Below, in pieces: positions 33,107 through 44,599 of a stretch of DNA of 64,000 nt. Location: positions 36,657,480 through 36,721,479 of the forward strand of contig JALIGW010000005.1 in NCBI GenBank assembly GCA_023053685.1, given 5' to 3'. This DNA is from Diadophis punctatus similis (lineage: Eukaryota; Chordata; Lepidosauria; Squamata; Dipsadidae). Each line of letters starts with the position of its first letter. Positions within the stretch are counted from its first letter, which is position 1. The position numbers and the translations under genes are program-made. The notes below the pieces were generated by a model. That model was not told where the DNA came from. It searched no databases and worked only from the letters and a program-made list of their open reading frames with translations.

Positions 33107-35173
33107 GACAAAGATGCTGTGCTGTGCCCAGAATATGGGAAAAGCTTCTGGATCATAGACACAAGCAAGAAAACTCAGTGGCAGTCCCAAGATAATACAA
33201 AGAAGCCGAAAGCCTTGAAAAAACTTGCCAAGCAGACAAGACATGCTTAAGCAGAGCCAAAAGGCAGGAGGAAGAGTTCGACCAGCATCTGCAGAGAAGC
33301 ATCCAAAACAAACCAGCTTCATGGGACAGCCCAGGTGGAGTTCTACGAACCAATTTCAGGAAGAAAGAGAAGCTGTGCGTGCTGGAGGGATGAATAACTC
33401 CTATACTGCAAATCCTTAGAGAAGTTATGAAAAGCTTTCCAAATATAATTGAATTGTGTTTGGCTACAAGAGCTGAAGACATGGGAAAATGAGAAAAACC
33501 CATTAACCTAGGAAACAGTGGAAATAGGAAAGAAATTGCAGTGATAGGACAATATAGAACCAGGACATAGAACTATTGAGGTAGCAATTTATAGATGAAA
33601 TAAGATAGAAATAGTTTTAGGAAACATAGATAAATGTAAAGTGGTAAGAGAACCCTATATTAAGATAGGCAATAAGAAAATAGGAAACAGGGATATAGAG
33701 TCAACATTATTTTTTTTAAAAAAATAGAATATTTACAAATATTTTATATTTATATAATATAACAACTCCTAGTTGGGGGGGGGAATAAACCTAAGTCTTT
33801 GTGTCTGTAGTCTGTTCAAGAGCAAGAAAACCCTAACAATCTAGTTCATAAATACACAAGGCAGCAATTGACAGTGATGCAGGGTGACAGAAAGCATAAG
33901 CCTCATGTTTTCTGACTGACATTCTCTGTTATATCAGAAAATGAAACATTAAAAACAACAGCAGCAACAAAATCCAAATTGGTAGAGAAGAAAGAGAGAG
34001 AAGTTAGGAGATACAAAGGGGTTTGTTAGAAGGCAGAGAGATGAGTTCTGCTTTGCTTCAGAATTACAGGTACATTTACTGTAATAATATAATGCTTGTT
34101 TGATTTTTAGCTGCACAACTCAACCATTTACATAGCAAAGATGCAAATAATCCTTTTTCTTTTGACTACCTGATAAATCCTCATCTATACCTGAGTTAGG
34201 AATGTATGTCTAGGAACTTGTTGCCATCTTTAGATTTTTAGAAAGATGCCTCAAGCACCATCAAAAAAAGGGCTAGAAGGAGTATGGCAAATTACAAAAT
34301 CTTGGAATGATTTCTGCGTTATCTAACTTGTGTCCCCACAATCACAACATAGGAGACTCAACTTTTACAAGGCAATTATAAACCATTACACATAACTGGC
34401 TGGGTTCAACCATGCATTAAGCCAAAACCAGTCAAATCGGTGTGTTATGAAAATAAAATTGTGTGAAAATTTTGAAATATCTCGTTATTAGCAGTAGGAA
34501 GAAAGTAATCTGATAGTTATATGATCCAGGACTAGAATCCTGCAGTCAGCCTAAGATACTGGGGAAAGACCAAGGGGGCAGAAAAAGCTTTTTTTTTTCC
34601 TGTTTCTTAATGTGGACATGAAAAATGGCTAGCAGTCAGTCCACTTCTTACCACATCTGGTTTTTTTAGCTTTCTGACACTTGTTACAAAACTAGGGGGA
34701 ATCTGATGTCAGAGTGGCTGTTGTGGAAAACCCTAGAATTTCTCTAAAATAGTGTTAGCTGTAGGGGAAGTTTAGGAAGGGAAGAAAGTTTCCTATTGCT
34801 ATCACCACTATGTTTTGAATGGATGGAACAAATGGCAGCAATCTGTTATTAGTAAAAGTTTGAAATGCCTGGGCTGTAAATCACACTAAGATATATATTT
34901 AAAATACAGCACAAAAATCCATGGTTCCCAACACCAGCACCTTAGTGAAAAATTCACAAAAATCTAAGCTTATAGCCAATTGTCCCAGGCAGTTCATATT
35001 CACCACATCTGTCATTTAAATGGTAAGGAATAAATTTTACTGATTGTAATAAACAACATGTGGTATCTTGTCAGTCAAGTTACTGTTGGCATTTTGATAT
35101 TTAAAAATAAAATATATTACTTTGGGAATACTATGAAAATCCCCTAGTGCTCAATTCATTTATTGCTTGGCAT
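33104..35173. other. AT-rich DNA, no gene seen
   Basis: No feature could be supported. A-rich sequence around 33590-33720 resembles LINE 3' UTR composition but carries no motif. Confidence 0.5.
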
Positions 35174-35222
35174 CATGGGTGGTTCCACTTACCTTCGCCA
35201 CCGGTTTGCATCGCAACGTTTC
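35174..35222. mobile_element. hAT-type MITE fragment (left end only)
   Basis: CATGGGTGGTTCCACTTACC followed by CGCCACCGGTTTGCATCGCA matches the left end of the 29956-30240 element. The right part is missing and L1-like sequence follows. Confidence 0.6.
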
Positions 35223-35227
35223 GTGCA

Positions 35228-35498
35228 AGGTCATAGGTGGATATAGTTAGACGAGATGTTAGATATTAAGAAGAAATTATATGTAGGACTTAGGAAATAT
35301 ACGAATAAATATAAGTTAAAGAGTATGAGATATAAAAACATACTATGTACACTGATACAGTATGCTGTAAAATGAATTTTTTATGGTATATGGTGTTATG
35401 TTATGTTATGTTTATGTTATGTTATGTTGTTTTTGAATGTGTGGTTTGTATTTAATGTTGTTTTTAAAACTGTTTAATAAAGACTATTTTTTATAGAT
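35228..35498 (+). repeat. Probable L1 3' UTR fragment
   Basis: A-rich sequence includes a (GTTAT)n run near 35396-35432 and ends TTTAATAAAGACTATTTTTT, resembling the TTAATAAAGATTATTTTTT end of the L1 at 37419-40810. No coding sequence is present. Confidence 0.5.
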
Positions 35499-35892
35499 GT
35501 ACAGTTAGTCCTGGGGTTACGACAGCAGCTGGGACTGGGATTGCCATCACTAAACAACGCAGTTGTAAATTGTGATATCATATTACTGCACTGCTTCTCA
35601 ACCACAATCCCAACAGTCCCAACTGCTGTCAACCCAAGAGGCATGGGTTATTAAGTGTGAAGCGACAGGAGTTCCAGGTAATGAGGGGGTATGCTGTGGG
35701 GGTTGGGGGAGACCCTTAGAGGCCCGAGACAGACTGTCTGCAAGTCAAGGGAGGCCCAGTGCAGGCTGCATGCAAATTGAAGACGGGTGGTGAAGAATTA
35801 GGAGGCTCAGTGAAGTCCATGAAGGAATTGGGATAAAGCAAGACCAGGCCACATTCAAATTGAGGGAGGGCTTGGGAGACCCGGTACAGGTC

Positions 35893-36046
<154 letters not shown>

Positions 36047-36216
36047 GAGTTGGAAGGGACCTTGGAGGTCTTCTAGTCCAAACCCCTGCTTAGGCAGGAA
36101 ACCCTACACTACTTCAGACAAATGGTTGTCCAACATCTTCTTAAAAACTTCCAGTGTTGGATCATTCACAACTTCTGAAGGCAAGCTGTTCCACTGATTA
36201 ATTGTTCTAACTGTCA
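36047..36216 (-). mobile_element. CR1 LINE 3' end, minus strand
   Basis: GAGTTGGAAGGGACCTTGGA, TCTTCTAGTCCAAACCCCTG and ACTTCCAGTGTTGGATCATT are hallmarks of the CR1 3' terminus in reptiles, here reversed. The same segment is present at 51812-52113 and 58376-59133. It is truncated after about 170 bp. Confidence 0.9.
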
Positions 36217-36604
36217 TATAAACTGAGGGAGGCTAGGAGAGAGCTTGGGAGGCACAAGACAGGCTGCGTGTGAGTTGTGAGAAGCCTAGGAAGTTCAACA
36301 CAGACTGCCTGCAGTCGGGGAATGCTGTGGGCTGGGAGTGACTTTGATCTTCCCTTCCAGCTTCCCCATTGGTTTTGCTTGTGGGAAGTTGGCAGGGAAG
36401 GTTGCGGTCTTGTGACTGAAGTTTCCTGAGATGACATAACTATGGGCCAGGCACCCAACCCAAGTATTCACATCTTGATCACATGATCATGATGTGATGG
36501 CCCTAGGGGACCAGTAATATGTCCATTTTTCAATGTCATCATTACTTGGAATTATTGTCGCTGAATGAATGGATTAAGACAATAACTACCTATAAATGAT
36601 TTTT

Positions 36605-36695
36605 TAAAATTTGTTTTATTATGTGTACACTGCCCAGAGTCACATTGTCTGAGTTGAACAGCCTTATAAATCTCTAAATAAATAAATAAATCTAT
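36605..36695 (+). repeat. L2-like LINE/SINE 3' tail
   Basis: CACTGCCCAGAGTCACATTG, CCTTATAAATCT and (AAAT)n have the structure of squamate L2-type tails. No body precedes it. Confidence 0.5.
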
Positions 36696-37239
36696 AATTT
36701 TTTTAAAAAATGTTACATTCTTTGTCAATTATTATCATGCAAGGAAGTCATGTGAAGAGAAAGCAAAAGGAAAAGCAAAAATCATGCTGATTTTTGTTTT
36801 TGTTTTTGCTCAACAATGGGTGAAAAACTCTCTACTGGATTAAGACCATTTGGCACATTTACATACTGTACATACCGGTGTATACTGTACATACATGGTG
36901 GCTGGCTGAAACTATTGTGAGGTATGGTTGAGAAACAACTGAGGACCACAGATAATCTTCTTAATATACTGAATTGCGTGATCTGTTCTCAAATTGCAAA
37001 CTAAAGTGAAATTTTATGACATATTTTTTAAATGTTTTTGTGGGGTTTTTTAATTTGTTAGTTGGCATAACAAAAGAATAATACGTTTAAGGATCTTGTG
37101 CAAAACAGTTTCTTCTATAGGTTTCTACTCTGTTTAAGATTTTGTCATAAAATGATATTTTATAATAAAACAAAGGAGGTTTAGGAAACTTCCTTTGAGA
37201 GAATGTGTTTCTGATGATTGACCAAAATGGTTGCCAGAT

Positions 37240-37418
37240 GAAAACACAAGATGTGTCCAGGTTCTGAATCTAATTAAGATCAGCATGTCAATACAATAGC
37301 AGTCAGAGTCAGGTACCAGCATCTAATTACTGTGAAGAGATTAATGAACTTTGGAAAGACCAAAACCTTTCTTCTCATTAATTAGGAGTGGATTGGATGC
37401 TTGCTCACATTATCGGTT
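37240..37418 (+). repeat. 179-bp direct repeat, left copy (L1 flank)
   Basis: This segment from GAAAACACAAGATGTG to CACATTATCGGTT is repeated base for base at 40811-40989 on the other side of the L1. By position it is the target-site duplication of that insertion, but its length is about ten times the usual one. Confidence 0.95.
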
Positions 37419-37424
37419 CCCTAG

Positions 37425-40337
37425 AGTTCCCTAAGAACTCTATGGGATACAACGAAGGCATACATAAGGGGGCTGTCCATAGCTTACTTGGCCAAACGTA
37501 ATAAAGAGAGAAACAACAAATTAAATACATTAACAACTAAATTGCACGAATTAGAGAAAACATTGCAAGAAGACCCCAAAGATTCTAAAACATTAGAGGA
37601 CTTAAATATAACCAGGCATAAAATAAACTTGATAACGCAAGAGCAATTGGCCAGGAAACTTAAATTAGCAAAACAAAACTACTTCGAATCAGCCAACAAA
37701 CCAGGAAGATGGCTCGCTTACAAACTTGCAAAAGATAAAGCAGATAGAACAATTGACGCTCTTCAAGACCAAAATGGGGAAGTACATACCAGAATCGCTG
37801 AGAAAAAAAATATAATTCAAACTTTTTATACCGACCTTTACAAACAGGAAGACCCAAAAGACGAAGCAGTTAAAGAATATCTCAATGAAAGCAATTTGCC
37901 AATCGTGCTGGAGGAGGACAGGAATATGCTAAATGACAAGATTACTCTAATAGAATTAAAAAACGCCATCGGTAAACAAAAGAATAATAAATCACCAGGT
38001 CCGGACGGTATCCCCTTTGAAATATATAAAAATCTACAAAGCTCATTAGAACTAGTAATGTTAGACCTATTCAATGAAACAATGGAAAAAGGGGAACTAC
38101 CCGAGTCCTGGAAAGAAGCATATATAACTCTGATACCCAAGGAAGATTCGAACAAACAAAACATTAAAAATTATAGACCGATTTCATTACTAAATACGGA
38201 TTACAAGATACTCGCATCAATAATGGCTGAACGACTCAAAAAAATTTTAAATCGGATTATCCACTCAGATCAAAACGGTTTTTTACCCCACAGACAGATA
38301 AGGAACAATACCAGAATAATACTCAATACACTAGAGTACTACGATATACACATAGATAAACAACTAGCACTTATTTTTGTCGACGCCCAAAAAGCGTTCG
38401 ACAACCTTTACTGGCAATTTTTTATTATGCAACTAGAAAAAATGAAATTTGGCGAAAAATTTATAGGGTTGATCAGAGCTATATATAGTACCCAAACAGC
38501 AAAAATAATAGTAAATAACGATATCACAGAGAAAATAGATATTAAAAAAGGAGTACGTCAAGGATGCCCGTTAGCCCCATTAATTTTCATATTAGCATTA
38601 GAAAGCCTACTGAGGAAAGTAAGAAGCATGCAAGAGATAAAAGGCCTAAAAATCAGGAAGGAGGAATTCAAACTTCAAGCTTTCGCCGATGATATGACAT
38701 TTATAGTTGAAGAACCTTTAGACACCGGCCCGATTCTAATTAATGAAATTGAAAAATTTGGAAAGGCGGCAGGCCTAAAAATTAATAAGGAAAAAACAAA
38801 AATAATAACTAAAAACATGACACCAAAACAAAATATCAAATTGGAAAATTTATTGGGCATGAAAATAGTAAAAAGAGTTAAATATCTTGGGATATGGCTC
38901 ACCGCAAGATGTAGTTCATTAAAGGAGGATAATTATATAAAACTAATACAGAAAATTAGTAAGGACCTTGACGGATGGTCAAAACTTCAATTATCATTTA
39001 TGGGTAAAATCGCGACAATTAAAATGAACATCTTACCCAAGATCTTATTTCTATTCCAGGTAATTCCAATAAAGTTGAACAAAACAGTTTTTTCAAATTT
39101 AAATAAAATGATTCATAAATTCATATGGGCCAAAAGAAAAGCGAGGATCAAACTGAAACTTCTTCAAGACCATAGGAGGAGAGGAGGATTTGGTCTCCCT
39201 AACTGGGAACTATACCACCAATCTGCTACACTCAATTGGATGAGGGAATGGATCACACTCAAAAACAGAAGGATACTAACTCTAGAGGGTTTCGATTTGC
39301 AGATAGGTTGGCACGCCTTCTTATGGGGGGACACCTATAAAACACATACATATTTCCGCCGACATTATATAAGAAAGAACCTATTAGACACATGGCTAAC
39401 AATAAGGAAGGACCACTATACAAGTGTTCCAAAATGGATATCACCAACTGAAGCAATTATATACCCGAACCTTTTAGACGTAAATAAGATTATAACATAT
39501 CAACAACTCCTAGATGAACACAATGAGATGTTCTCAAAACAAGAACTTAAAGAAAAAGGAATAGACCTTGATTGGTGGCACTATTTACAGGTCAAATCAA
39601 AATACAATAAAGATAAAATAAAATACGGATTTCAAAAAAAATGTGACTTAGATAGAATATTAATGGGCAAGGACCAAAAAATGACTTCCAAACTATATAA
39701 TTTCCTACTCCAATATAATCTATTTGAAGAGGTGGTGAAAGGCTCGATGATTGCGTGGGCACAAAACTTTGGTTATTCAATTAATTTAAACGAATGGGAA
39801 AAAATTTGGTCTATAAATTATAAACTAACACTGGCGATACCATACAAAGAAAACATATACAAAATGTTTTACCGGTGGCACCTTCCTCCAGCACGATTGG
39901 CAAAAATGTTCCCGAAACTTTCCCCAAAGTGCTGGAAGTGTAAAGAAGGTATAGGAACATACTACCATCTATGGTGGACCTGCCCCAAAGCGAAAAACTT
40001 TTGGATTAAGATCAAAAACTGCCTTGAACAAATAACTTCAAAAACGATCCCCCTAAAGCCGGAGCTTTTCCTATTAGGTATCTTCAGGGAAAAAATGACG
40101 AACGAAGACAGATATATAATTCTACACATTACAACAGCCGCAAGAATTATATATGCACAGATTTGGAAAACTGAAAAAATCCCAACTATGTTAAATCTCA
40201 TTAATAAAGTATTTGAATGTGCAGAACTTAGTAGGATGTCACTGGAAATGCAAGATAAAGATGACTTTGAATTCTATAAAACTTGGGACAGGTGGTATAA
40301 CTGGCTTAACCAAAATAAATATCAAAAATTGCTATAA
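37425..40337 (+). CDS. L1 ORF2 protein, N-terminally truncated (RT and zinc knuckle)
   Basis: The frame is open from 37425 to the stop at 40337. An upstream stop TAG lies at 37422-37424, and the first in-frame near-start is TTG at 37488, so no authentic start is present. Numbering from 37488 (949 codons): SPGPDGIP near residue 168 and NYRPISLLN near 230 mark the RT fingers. FVDAQKAFD carries the first catalytic aspartate (D299), GVRQGCPLAPLIF follows, and FADDM at 399-403 supplies the other two. The C-terminal knuckle is C815-x2-C818-x8-H827-x4-C832. The preceding LWDTTKAYIRG segment is the usual ORF2 linker, so only the endonuclease and part of the linker are gone. Reverse transcriptase activity looks structurally possible, but autonomous movement is not, because there is no endonuclease, ORF1 or promoter. 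Confidence 0.95.
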   Translation, partial: SSLRTLWDTTKAYIRGLSIAYLAKRNKERNNKLNTLTTKLHELEKTLQEDPKDSKTLEDLNITRHKINLITQEQLARKLKLAKQNYFESANKPGRWLAYKLAKDKADRTIDALQDQNGEVHTRIAEKKNIIQTFYTDLYKQEDPKDEAVKEYLNESNLPIVLEEDRNMLNDKITLIELKNAIGKQKNNKSPGPDGIPFEIYKNLQSSLELVMLDLFNETMEKGELPESWKEAYITLIPKEDSNKQNIKNYRPISLLNTDYKILASIMAERLKKILNRIIHSDQNGFLPHRQIRNNTRIILNTLEYYDIHIDKQLALIFVDAQKAFDNLYWQFFIMQLEKMKFGEKFIGLIRAIYSTQTAKIIVNNDITEKIDIKKGVRQGCPLAPLIFILALESLLRKVRSMQEIKGLKIRKEEFKLQAFADDMTFIVEEPLDTGPILINEIEKFGKAAGLKINKEKTKIITKNMTPKQNIKLENLLGMKIVKRVKYLGIWLTARCSSLKEDNYIKLIQKISKDLDGWSKLQLSFMGKIATIKMNILPKILFLFQVIPIKLNKTVFSNLNKMIHKFIWAKRKARIKLKLLQDHRRRGGFGLPNWELYHQSATLNWMREWITLKNRRILTLEGFDLQIGWHAFLWGDTYKTHTYFRRHYIRKNLLDTWLTIRKDHYTSVPKWISPTEAIIYPNLLDVNKIITYQQLLDEHNEMFSKQELKEKGIDLDWWHYLQVKSKYNKDKIKYGFQKKCDLDRILMGKDQKMTSKLYNFLLQYNLFEEVVKGSMIAWAQNFGYSINLNEWEKIWSINYKLTLAIPYKENIYKMFYRWHLPPARLAKMFPKLSPKCWKCKEGIGTYYHLWWTCPKAKNFWIKIKNCLEQITSKTIPLKPELFLLGIFREKMTNEDRYIILHITTAARIIYAQIWKTEKIPTMLNLINKVFECAELSRMSLEMQDKDDFEFYKTWDRWYNWLNQNKYQKLL

Positions 40338-40779
40338 CTATATGTCATGATCTTAGACACATTATGAGTTATGATCTCAGACAGTATAAATAATAACAAA
40401 TGTCTACTTTTTCGCAAAGACCGGAACAAAATATCAGAATGTATACAATTTTACAAGGTTATAAAATATTAATCAAGCTGAACAAAAGAACCATTGTTGA
40501 AAATGGGAAAACTGTTTTATTGTAATGATAATAGACTGAACATAATATAATAACAGAAAAGAATAAGGGAAATATTGGAAGATATAAGAAAGATAATGAT
40601 GTAAATATTTTTTGTATCACTAGGCTGTAAAAGGATAGCGTCGACGAGATGGTTGACATGTATGTTCAATGTTCAATGTTTTCTATATTCAAAGATATTT
40701 CTTACTCTAATTATATATACATATGTTTATACACGTTTTTATGTTTGTTTGGATGTTTGTTTGTCTTTTTTATATAATT

Positions 40780-40785
40780 AATAAA
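40780..40785 (+). promoter_or_regulatory. L1 polyadenylation signal AATAAA
   Basis: Canonical hexamer 14 bases before the terminal poly(A) of the L1. Confidence 0.85.
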
Positions 40786-40810
40786 GATTATTTTTTTTAA
40801 AAAAAAAAAA

Positions 40811-40989
40811 GAAAACACAAGATGTGTCCAGGTTCTGAATCTAATTAAGATCAGCATGTCAATACAATAGCAGTCAGAGTCAGGTACCAGCATCTAATTA
40901 CTGTGAAGAGATTAATGAACTTTGGAAAGACCAAAACCTTTCTTCTCATTAATTAGGAGTGGATTGGATGCTTGCTCACATTATCGGTT
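40811..40989 (+). repeat. 179-bp direct repeat, right copy (L1 flank)
   Basis: Identical to 37240-37418 by direct comparison. Unique-looking sequence continues on the right with no further match. Confidence 0.95.
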
Positions 40990-41141
40990 AGGAGAACCAC
41001 CAATAAGTGGTTTGGGAGTATGGAGTATGGAGATTTTAACATGTAAAGCTACAACATTATGACCCAAAGAAACAAAACAATTCTTTTATACTTAGGATCA
41101 GCACCATAATTAGCAAATAGGCTTTTATAAATAAATGAATA

Positions 41142-41524
41142 CAGGTAGTCCTTGACTTACAACAGTTCATTTAGTGACCATTCAAATTGCAATGGCCCTG
41201 AAAAAAGTGATTTATGACCGTTTTTCACACTTACGACATTTGTAGCAACCTCATGATCATGTGATCAAAATTGAGGTTGATATATTTATGACCACTGCTA
41301 GGTCCCAAGATCATGTGATCACCTTTTGCAACCTTTTGATAAGCAAAATCAATGGTGAAGTCAGATTCACTTAACAACCATGGTACTAACTTATCAACTG
41401 CAGTGATTCACTTAACAACTGTGGCAAGAAATATCGTAAAATGGGCCAAAGCTCACTTAACAAAAGTTTCACTTAACAACAGAAATTTTGGACTCAATTG
41501 TGGTGATAAGTTGAGGACTAGATG
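41142..41524. mobile_element. TA-flanked DNA transposon, 383 bp
   Basis: The left end CAGGTAGTCCTTGACTTAC and the right end inverted (CATCTAGTCCTCAACTTATC) pair over about 18 bp. TA is present at 41140-41141 and 41525-41526. The interior is built from short repeated CACTTAACAAC and ATCATGTGATC motifs with inverted symmetry and has no transposase. It is common-looking MITE architecture and related to 35502-36592. Confidence 0.75.
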
Positions 41525-41631
41525 TACCACTTACATGGAGGTAAATTTAAGGTAATGACAAAAACAAATTGTCAGAGTCTGTAAGCCATTACTACCGGTA
41601 GTTGACACAAAAAATATAGATTCTGAAATTC

Positions 41632-41935
41632 TGTCAGGTTGAAGAAATCAGGAACCATCAGAGGTCAGAGTTCAAAAGAACTACAAGCTTATTTATTTCA
41701 TGCTACCTACACACAAGAATCTGAACTACCAACAGTCAAGGCAAATTGGCACCAAGGATAAAAAGTCAATGAACTTCATGGGGGTGGGACATAGATCTCT
41801 AATGGGGAGGGGGGTTTAGAGACTCTAAACTGATGATGCATTTGACCTCAGGCTCAACCTGGTCATCTCCTACAATTCAAACCTATAACCAGCTCACCTC
41901 TTCTTATACTGGAGCTTTGTATTACGAATATGAGA
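41632..41935 (-). mobile_element. Possible solo LTR fragment, minus strand
   Basis: On the minus strand the block contains AATAAATAAGCTTGTAG (poly(A) signal-like) about 70 bp before a terminal CCTGACA at 41632, an LTR-like order. There is no confirmed partner end, TATA box or target duplication. Confidence 0.3.
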
Positions 41936-43220
41936 TTCTACATTTTCATTGAGTAAGAACTACCTTTTATATGTGGTTGTGTGAATAATCAAATGGCATA
42001 CGTTGTACACTCCTGTCTAGTTTAGATCTAGGCAGCAGGTGAATGGGTACATCAGGGCGACTGTATCTCTGATGAACCTGCTTTTCTCCATTGAATTTCA
42101 CTGGCTCTTAATAAATCCCCAAAGATATCTAAAGAAACTCTGAATTAAACCTCGTATCTTAGTATCCTAGTATATTTGTACTAACCCTAGTACTATTCCT
42201 TGGTAGCTTTGCTGATAAGGAAATCAGTGGGAATGAAAGATAGTTCAGACATATATAAGACATATGGTAGTGTTCTCATAAGAAGGGAAGGGCAGCAGAT
42301 ACAATTGGCAAAAATGGACAATTGTTAAATACCTGTGTTGATATGTTAAGATTAGAGACAATTCCAGGAAGAAGATTAGTTAACATTACATAAGCATAAA
42401 GGTAAGTAGCTATTTAAGACTAAAATAGGCTGAAGACAAAGGCTAAAATAGGCTGACAACATTGCTAGTAGCTGTTGAACATGACCTTGTGATTTTAATC
42501 TAAAGAAAAAGTGGCTAGTGAGGCTAAAATGTATTGCTCAGTTTTTTTGTACTGTTAAAGTTAATATTACACCCAACTGTTGTATTGTTTGATTTCCTCT
42601 GACACTGACCCTTTGAACATTTTCACCAGGTAATTGCTAAGTGGGGTAAAATTGAGTGCTCAAGAGTGAGACCTGGAAGGGCATTGAGCAATCTAACATA
42701 TCACTATAAAATTCATGCAGGCTGTGCTAGAAGATAGAAAGAAGAAAACTTTACCTGACAGATGATAATCAGCTGGATCCAGCCCAATTCTTAATCTACT
42801 TCAGTGGCAAACTTTAATCCTTTTCTTAAATCTAGATAGTTCTTGTTCTACAGCAACACAGAGGGATACATATATGCCAGGTATACCCATCCATTAATCT
42901 CATATCATAACTTGCTAAGTTTATTTAGAGTTGTTCTGAGGTTGAAAGCTGAAGAGTAGGTAAAAATGTTCACTTGGTACATTTGTATCAGGCTGTATCT
43001 CACTATCAGGCTGCTTTGAAAAGAATGCAATTAGTCAAGCCAGGAAGTGAAATTGCTTGAATATTCTGATAAACCAAGCCTGAAATTGCTTCTTATTGTC
43101 TTTTAAGGGAATTTTTAAAAAGGAGAAACTGGAAAGCAATATGGTCTTTGACTTTGAATCAAGTCCCTCAAAATTGTGCATGAATCCCTCTCATTGTACC
43201 CTTAAATAAAATGAGAAAGT

Positions 43221-43225
<5 letters not shown>
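41936..43225. other. AT-rich DNA, no gene seen
   Basis: No feature could be supported. Confidence 0.55.

Positions 43226-43313
<88 letters not shown>
43226..43313 (+). repeat. (AG)n microsatellite
   Basis: About 43 AG units without interruption. Confidence 0.98.
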
Positions 43314-43316
<3 letters not shown>

Positions 43317-44331
43317 ACATTTCTAAATAAGCTATGAATAGATGCTTATTCAGACATGCTGTTTTGCATTATAGAATTTACTATAAACTTTGGATATAAT
43401 AAATCATTAAAATATAAAGTCTCTTTCCAGATGAAGTTGGCTTCCCATGATTTCATAGATTCATACACATTACTTGGCAGCAATACAGAGATTATTTGCA
43501 TTGCCTTCTTCCAGGATATGGTTCCCTGAATGTGTGCCTGTGCACACGTACACACACACAAACACACACATGGAATTCTTCAAAGAAATCCCATTTAAGT
43601 GAACCTGACTGTGCTCCTAAGATCATACAAGATCAGCTGAGAGCTGCTCCTTACTAATAAAGCACTATCATTTTTACTTTGAAAATCAGGTGCCCATAAC
43701 TCTGCAACCCTAAAAATATGTAATTTTAATTGTTGAAAGCTTTACTGCAAGGACCTCTCCCTTGGATATTTTAATAAATGCACCTCTGTTTGGTCAATTA
43801 TTTCTAATGAATATTTTTATTATTTTTAGAATGTTAAAAAGCATTGCAAAAATAGTTTCTCCATTAAACAGTCCAATAATAAGCCCTTTAAATTGTCTAT
43901 TCATCCCTCTAGGGTACTTTAGTTAAGATATTGGCAAGATAAAATATCTTTTATGCAGGTTATCATGAAAGGCTAGGCTAAATATACAGAATAGTGTATT
44001 TTAGTCCAAGCAGCTTCCTTGGCGCAAAAGATTGCATCATGAACCAGGGCTGCTGTTAATGGACTTGTATTTTTTTCTAGATAATGAGCACAATTTGAAT
44101 TCAGTTTGCATTCACAGAGTAGATGATGCCAAGGCACAGCTGCTGGACCTATTCCATTTCTTATGTGATGGCATTTTGTACAAATCTTCCGGTTTGAAAT
44201 TAAAAATAGTATCTCATCTGTTGAAGTACTTTAGAGATAACCATCGGTTAGCTGAAATCAATACTTATGCTATTATGGTAAATATATATGTTTGAAAACA
44301 TTTGTGCTACTGAAATAGCAAAACCAATTTA
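43314..44331. other. AT-rich DNA, no gene seen
   Basis: An 87-codon frame at 44032-44295 shows no recognisable motif, and no feature could be supported. A short (AC)n lies near 43550-43570. Confidence 0.5.
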
Positions 44332-44365
44332 GGAAGGGAGGGAGGGAGGGAGAGAGAGAGGGAGA

Positions 44366-44596
44366 GCAGGCACCAGGCTAGAAAGCAGGAGACCATGAGT
44401 TCAAGTCCCAACTTAGCCATGAAAGCCAGTTGGGTGACTTTGGGCCAGTCACACTCTCTCAGCCCAATCCACTATCCACCACTCAGTCCAAAAAACCATT
44501 GTTGTTGTGGGGAAAAAGGCTGAGGAACATGTGTTCATGTCCTGGGTTGTTTGTAAAAATAATAAAAGTGGGACACAAATAAATACATAAATATGG
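44366..44596 (+). mobile_element. tRNA-derived CORE-type (MIR-like) SINE
   Basis: CACCAGGCTAGAAAGCAGGAG, then a B-box-like GAGTTCAAGTCCC, then GTGACTTTGGGCCAGTCAC. The last segment matches the core shared by MIR/CORE-SINEs (GTGACCTTGGGCAAGTCAC type). The tail is AT-rich with ATAAATACATAAAT. The A box is lost. A GGGA/AG-rich tract (44332-44365) precedes it. The head resembles 52395-52483. Confidence 0.65.
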
Positions 44597-44599
44597 AAG

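Larger units (their letters stand above)
37419..40810 (+). mobile_element. 5'-truncated young L1 retrotransposon
   Basis: The L1 sequence starts directly after the left 179-bp repeat, inside ORF2. It runs through the ORF2 stop (40337) and a 3' UTR of about 450 bp with AATAAA at 40780-40785, and ends in a 12-base poly(A) at 40799-40810. The 5' UTR, ORF1 and the endonuclease domain are missing, as in ordinary 5'-truncated copies. The identical flanking repeats and the uninterrupted reading frame indicate a recent insertion. The T-rich complement at the 3' junction (TTTTC/AT on the first-nicked strand) is a loose match to the L1 endonuclease preference TTTT/AA. Confidence 0.95.

Noticed and set aside
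37134..37322. Minus-strand frame repeated at 40711-40893 as a duplicated gene
   Set aside because: The shared part is the 179-bp flanking repeat of the L1; the remainder differs and has no motif.
44032..44295. 87-codon plus-strand frame as an exon candidate
   Set aside because: No motif, splice context or codon pattern separates it from chance in AT-rich DNA.
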